A stretch of 64,000 bases of DNA, taken from Adiantum capillus-veneris (lineage: Eukaryota > Streptophyta > Polypodiopsida > Polypodiales > Pteridaceae). Made by a program: the position numbers and the translations under genes. The stretch's first letter is position 1; each line of letters begins with the position of its first letter. The stretch spans positions 3,018,501-3,082,500 of the forward strand of contig CM043954.1 of NCBI GenBank assembly GCA_014529385.2, given 5' to 3'. Below are positions 59,921 to 64,000 of this stretch, piece after piece. Below the pieces are notes generated by a model, which searched no databases, was not told the origin of the DNA, and saw only the letters and a list, made by a program, of their open reading frames with translations.

Positions 59921-60010
59921 CCTGCTTGATGCTTCTAGTGTACTTGTGAACTTGCTTCATGCTTTGGGTGTACTTGTGAACCTTCTTGATGCTTCTGATG
60001 TACTTGTGCT
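59921..60010 (+). repeat. 30-bp minisatellite, three units
   Basis: Units at 59921, 59951 and 59981 share 'cttgatgcttctagtgtacttgtgaac' with variation. In one frame they read a 10-residue repeat NLL[DH]A[SL]xVLV. Short and isolated, probably not a protein-coding repeat. Confidence 0.75.
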
Positions 60011-60999
60011 CACCTTTGGCCTCCCCCTCGCCCCCGCCTTTGTCTGGTTTCCCCCTCGCCCTTGACTCGCTCATGTACTAGGTCTTTCCCTCGCCCTCGC
60101 CCTCCCCATTGTCACCCTCGCCCTTGCCTCGCCCATGCTGGTCTTGACCTCCCTTGCTTGGCCTCACCCTCGTCCTTCGCAGACTTTGCCTTTGCAAGCC
60201 ACCCTAGGCCTGCATATCACAAAAACAAAACTCAAGTTCCATTGACTGGCCTCCTCTCTCTCCATCACCAGGCTTCCTTTCTCTCTGTGCTCCTTGGCCA
60301 CCCAAGTACTGAGTAGTACTATGAAACTGGCAGCTTTTGAACATCGTTAAATTCAAGCTTGACCTGCTATAGTAACAATGGGGATGTACGATGTATTTGG
60401 GTGTGGTTGAGAACATGTATCTAGGTGTGGTTTAAGGCGCCAAAGGCTCGAGCTCTACTTAAGTGTGGAAAATATTTGTACATGTATCAGGTGCGATCAT
60501 CAATTGCAGATAAATTCTCTGGTATATTTCATCAGTATGGTTCGTACTCAAAATTGAGAACAGCACCTCCAGTCGAAGCAAGAGTCCTCTACCTCCTCTG
60601 GGATAGCAATGAAAGTAAATCAGACTATGCCCCAAGTTCAAAGCAACTATCCAAGGAATCTTCCAAGGAAGATTCACCCCAATCAGTCACTCCTGGCAAG
60701 GTCACCACTCTCCAGGTGCCCCATCCTTCTAGTGCCATCTTGAAGGTACCCTTACTAATGATATATCACTTACAGGCGCCCAACCCAGTACTAAAAGATG
60801 TTTTCTCTTAGCAGTAGTTATTGCACCTTGGTCTGCAAAATTTGGCTCAGGCTAATGTGTCTTGCACCATTTCCAATGCCAAGCTGGGTGCCCTTTTACT
60901 CACTATTTGACCAATGGACCTTATGTATTGACCTTGCATGTGGACAAACTGCTAAGCATGATAATCTTAGTCAAAGACAAGAGAAGTTATCTTTTTGTA

Positions 61000-62960
61000 T
61001 GGATGTCAAACATGCACCAATGTATATTGAAATGGTTGAGCAAAAGTTATGGATGACAAAGCTTCAATATGACGCACCATTGGAAATTAAATGGGAAGCT
61101 TTCAAGTAAGTTATTTGGTCTTGTGCCAAAGAATGCTTTGCCGTAAAGCATGCCCATGATATCAACAAAGATAGATTACGCAAAAGGTGGTTTGATAAAC
61201 AAGATGCTTGAAATGCCTTGATAAAGCTAGATGCAACTTGGACAAAGACAACTATCAAAGTCATTTGCATACATACAAGGAATTGATTCAAAAGAAAAGT
61301 AGAAGATGGGAAGTCAATTATTAATTTTTTTCAAGTCCAAGAAAAGGCACGTGCATGTGGAGGATTTTGGAGAAACTTGAGGGGCAAGCAGGTTGAGCAT
61401 TTTGGTAACTTGATTCTTGTGGATATGTACACACATTATAGGCAGCTATATGAGAAACCAAAGGCTAGAATGATGCAATTTTATGGTTCACTCTCATGCA
61501 TGTCCTCTTTTTTTACTATTGCGGTGCAGCAGCCTCAAAAAGTTGGCTACTTGCAAAGCAGGAGATCTTCAAGGTATCAAACCGAAAATGATTAAATGGA
61601 CATAAGATTTTACACATGAGTGGATATGTGATATGTTCAACCTTGCACCTCACATGGTATGCCTTGTGATTGAGGCCCTAATTGGGTCAAGCCTTTGCAT
61701 AAAGGAGGGAATGTAAAGAATATAAATAACCACCAGACTATTATAATTGGGTCTCTTATGGAAATGTTGTTTTGGGTCCATAATGGAGATAAATTTGAGT
61801 GATTGGGCTGAAGAGAATGGCAAGCATGAAAAGGAAAAGCGGGTTTTCATTGTCGCGATAGCACCATTGATCACCTTGTCACTCTTTGTGTTTTCATGGA
61901 GTAAAGTCAATTGAAAGACAAGCAATGTATTGCCGCTTTGTAGACTCAAAGAAAGCCTTTGATATGATTCCACATAACAAATTGTGGAGAAGGATGAAAG
62001 AACTCCATGTTCCAAGTGAGTTTATGCTTGAGGTTTCTCAAATCTATGAGAAGGTGATGTGTCAATTACGCATGGGATGAGAAATTTCAAAAAAATTTGC
62101 AAGCACTATTGGGTTTAAACCAGGATGTACATTGCTACAGACTCTGTTGGTTTATGCATCAATCAATTTGAACTTGAATTTATGCAAGAAGAAGGCATTG
62201 AATATGTCACTATTTGAAATGTGGTAATCATGCTTTTGCTATATACGAATGATGTAGTGCCTCTACCACACACTTTAGAGGATACACAAAAGCTTATGGT
62301 TGTCCTTCAGAACTTTGACTTGCATAGTGGGATGATTGTGAATGAACCCTAAACCAACCACAAGGAGAAGCCATGCATTGTGTACAACAATGAGACACTT
62401 GAAGTTGTTGAGAGCTTTAAGTACCTTGGCCTTGACATTCCGGTCAATCACAAGTGGCATGAATATGCTATGCATTATTTGGAAGCCAAAAAAAGAGCAT
62501 ACTATGCATTTGAGAACATGTGTAATGCTTGAAACATCAAATGTTGGGTTCTCAAGAAGTACATATTTGACAAATTGGTGACATTGATTCTTCTTTATGC
62601 AGTTGAATTGTGGGGGAGGAGCCTCTCAAAGTCTACTTGGAAAGAGTTTGAGAATGTCCAAAAGCATTTTCTACAAGCTTTCTCTAGATTAAGACACAAA
62701 CACCATATATGCTCCTACTTCTTGAGTCAAGATCTCTTCCAATTGAGGCTATGGGCATGGAAAGGGTTGTGGAGTACATGATAAAGATGCATCAAAACCC
62801 CTCACATTGACTTTGTACAATTGCATGGGAAGCAAGCAAAAAAGTTCAAAAGACACATAAAAGCACATCTTAATCATGGAATGGATGCAAGAAATAAAGA
62901 AGTGGTTTAGGAGATGGGATGCATTACACTTGCTATATGATGCCTCAACATACTCCCAAG
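61000..62960 (+). pseudogene. Non-LTR (LINE) reverse transcriptase remnant, copy 2
   Basis: Plus-strand copy related to 30470-32180. Broken frames read 'GKQVEHFGNLILVDMYTHY', RT motif A 'FVDSKKAFDMIPHNKLWRRM' (near 61940), motif C as Y-T-N-D (62238-62249; active enzymes have Y/F-x-D-D), 'SFKYLGLDIPVNHKWHE', 'LILLYAVELWGRSLSKSTW' and a C-terminal 'EWMQEIKKWFRRWDALHLLY' ending near 62945. It extends further 3' than copy 1. Many stops; inactive. No poly-A tail recognised. Confidence 0.75.
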
Positions 62961-64000
62961 TGAATAAATCTTTTTCACAATGCCAATGTATTATGGCTTG
63001 GGAGGAATCCATTGGGTCATGCTTCATACATTACACCACCCATATTGCTACAAAACCATGTTCTTTGCTAAAAGAGAAAAATTTACTCACCCTTACATGC
63101 TTGAGCCTATCCCCTTGTCAGCGATACACACTATTGCATCCATTCATCTTAGCTCCCACTCCCTTCGATGCAAGATAGGGTGTTGGGGAATTGGAAAAGA
63201 GTCAAATTGATTATGCACATTATGTTCACTTCAAGTTCGAGAGTCTGAGTACCACACACCACTAGAGTGCTCAACTTTTAGTTGCATCTGATGTGAGAAC
63301 CCAAGGAGATGCCTTGAAGATTCTCCGACCTACCACCCTCTATATAGGCCCTTGGCCATCCATTATCTAGAATCCCCTATCCATACCTAGTAGTCGGCCC
63401 TTAGCCTAGGTTCGTGAGACCCCCTGGGTTTGTCCTTGGCCTTACATTACATGCCCCTTGGAGAAGTGTTTTCGCCCTCGAAAACAAAAGTGGGAAAATT
63501 CTTCTAAAAAATGCTAATGTTTTTTGCAATGGCATTCTTCATGGATCCAACTATTCATTTGACCGGAATACTATTCAGTAAGAAGTTCAATGAAATCAAG
63601 TCAAGCGTCTTCATTTCTCACATTTTTGTCCCTTTGCAACTGTTTTGAGTAACCAGCCTAAATCCAACATAATATGTAAACTCTATTTTTAACTCACTAG
63701 AGTATGCTAAAGGAGTTACCACAACTACGAGGTGTCTAAAAGAATACCTCTTGTCACTTTCCATGAAAGTAATGTTAGGGGAAGCCAACACTTGTGGCAC
63801 CACATGGGAAAGGTCCCTTGTCTACTAGGATGGATGAGATGATGACATGGTCCAGTAGAAAAAGGATGCAACCTCTCTAACCAATGGATGTAAAGCACCA
63901 TGCCTATTTGAGAGGCTATTTCTAATCAATCTTTGCACTTTGAGTTATCATCATTGTGTCTACACTCTACCTTTATGTTTTTGCCCTAAGCTATAGCCTA
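62961..64000. other. Non-coding right flank
   Basis: No credible frame, RNA gene or repeat array recognised. Confidence 0.5.

Larger units (their letters stand above)
59331..60999. other. Spacer with minisatellites, no supported gene
   Basis: Contains an 81-bp tandem pair (59398 and 59479), a 30-bp repeat in three units (59921-60010) and a CCCTCGCC-rich patch (60024-60180). An ATG-less frame at 60425-60811 has no recognisable domain. I could not identify the G2 3' LTR here. Confidence 0.5.

Noticed and set aside
59874-60065. 10-residue repeat protein (NLLDASxVLV)
   Set aside because: Only three units in a 63-codon frame within a minisatellite-rich spacer; no further coding support.
60425-60811. 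128-codon frame as a gene
   Set aside because: No ATG at its start, no domain and no supporting context.

Overview
The window looks like nuclear DNA of a land plant with a large, repeat-rich genome. Pointers are an organellar PPR protein of the PLS class, plant-type Ty1/copia and Ty3/gypsy LTR retrotransposons, plant-type LINE relics, and many long (CT)n/(GA)n microsatellites. The PPR repeat style and the density of decayed retroelements would fit a fern or another seed-free vascular plant. That placement is an inference; nothing here fixes the species.

Layout. 1-1378: AT-rich flank, pyrimidine microsatellites and a pair of tRNA-like SINE heads. 1379-5027: the only convincing host gene, a PLS-class PPR protein that I model with one phase-matched intron. 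5008-11518: a diverged tandem duplication (unit 3.1-3.4 kb) whose left edge lies inside the last codons of the PPR gene. 11519-17290: mostly non-coding, with a pair of about 220-bp direct repeats and a decayed coding-like patch.

17290-29230 is a three-level nest. A LINE relic (minus strand, zf-RVT type) is split by copia element B (17972-29104, target duplication GTATG). Copia B is itself split, inside its 3' LTR, by copia element A1 (18163-23712, target duplication CCAAC). 30470-32180 is a decayed LINE on the minus strand, and 61000-62960 holds a related copy on the plus strand.

35685-59330 is a second three-level nest. A decayed Ty3/gypsy element (G2: gag-protease at 35685-38054, RT-RNaseH-integrase at 56366-59330) is split by a large gypsy-like element G1 (38055-56365). 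G1 is in turn split by copia A3 (44928-50325, target duplication ACTTT), a sister copy of A1. LTR-LTR identities judged by eye (G1 about 95%, copia B about 96%, A3 about 97%, A1 about 98-99%) agree with the nesting order.

The most unusual object is G1. It has gag and an intact-looking retropepsin motif, but no recognisable reverse transcriptase, RNase H or integrase. It carries a second, diverged zinc-knuckle plus retropepsin-like module and a repeated W/F-x-P protein motif. Its leader holds about 298-bp diverged tandem repeats in which a palindrome (best copy 18 nt, perfect) is preserved at almost exact spacing. Every pol-bearing element here carries at least one disabling lesion.
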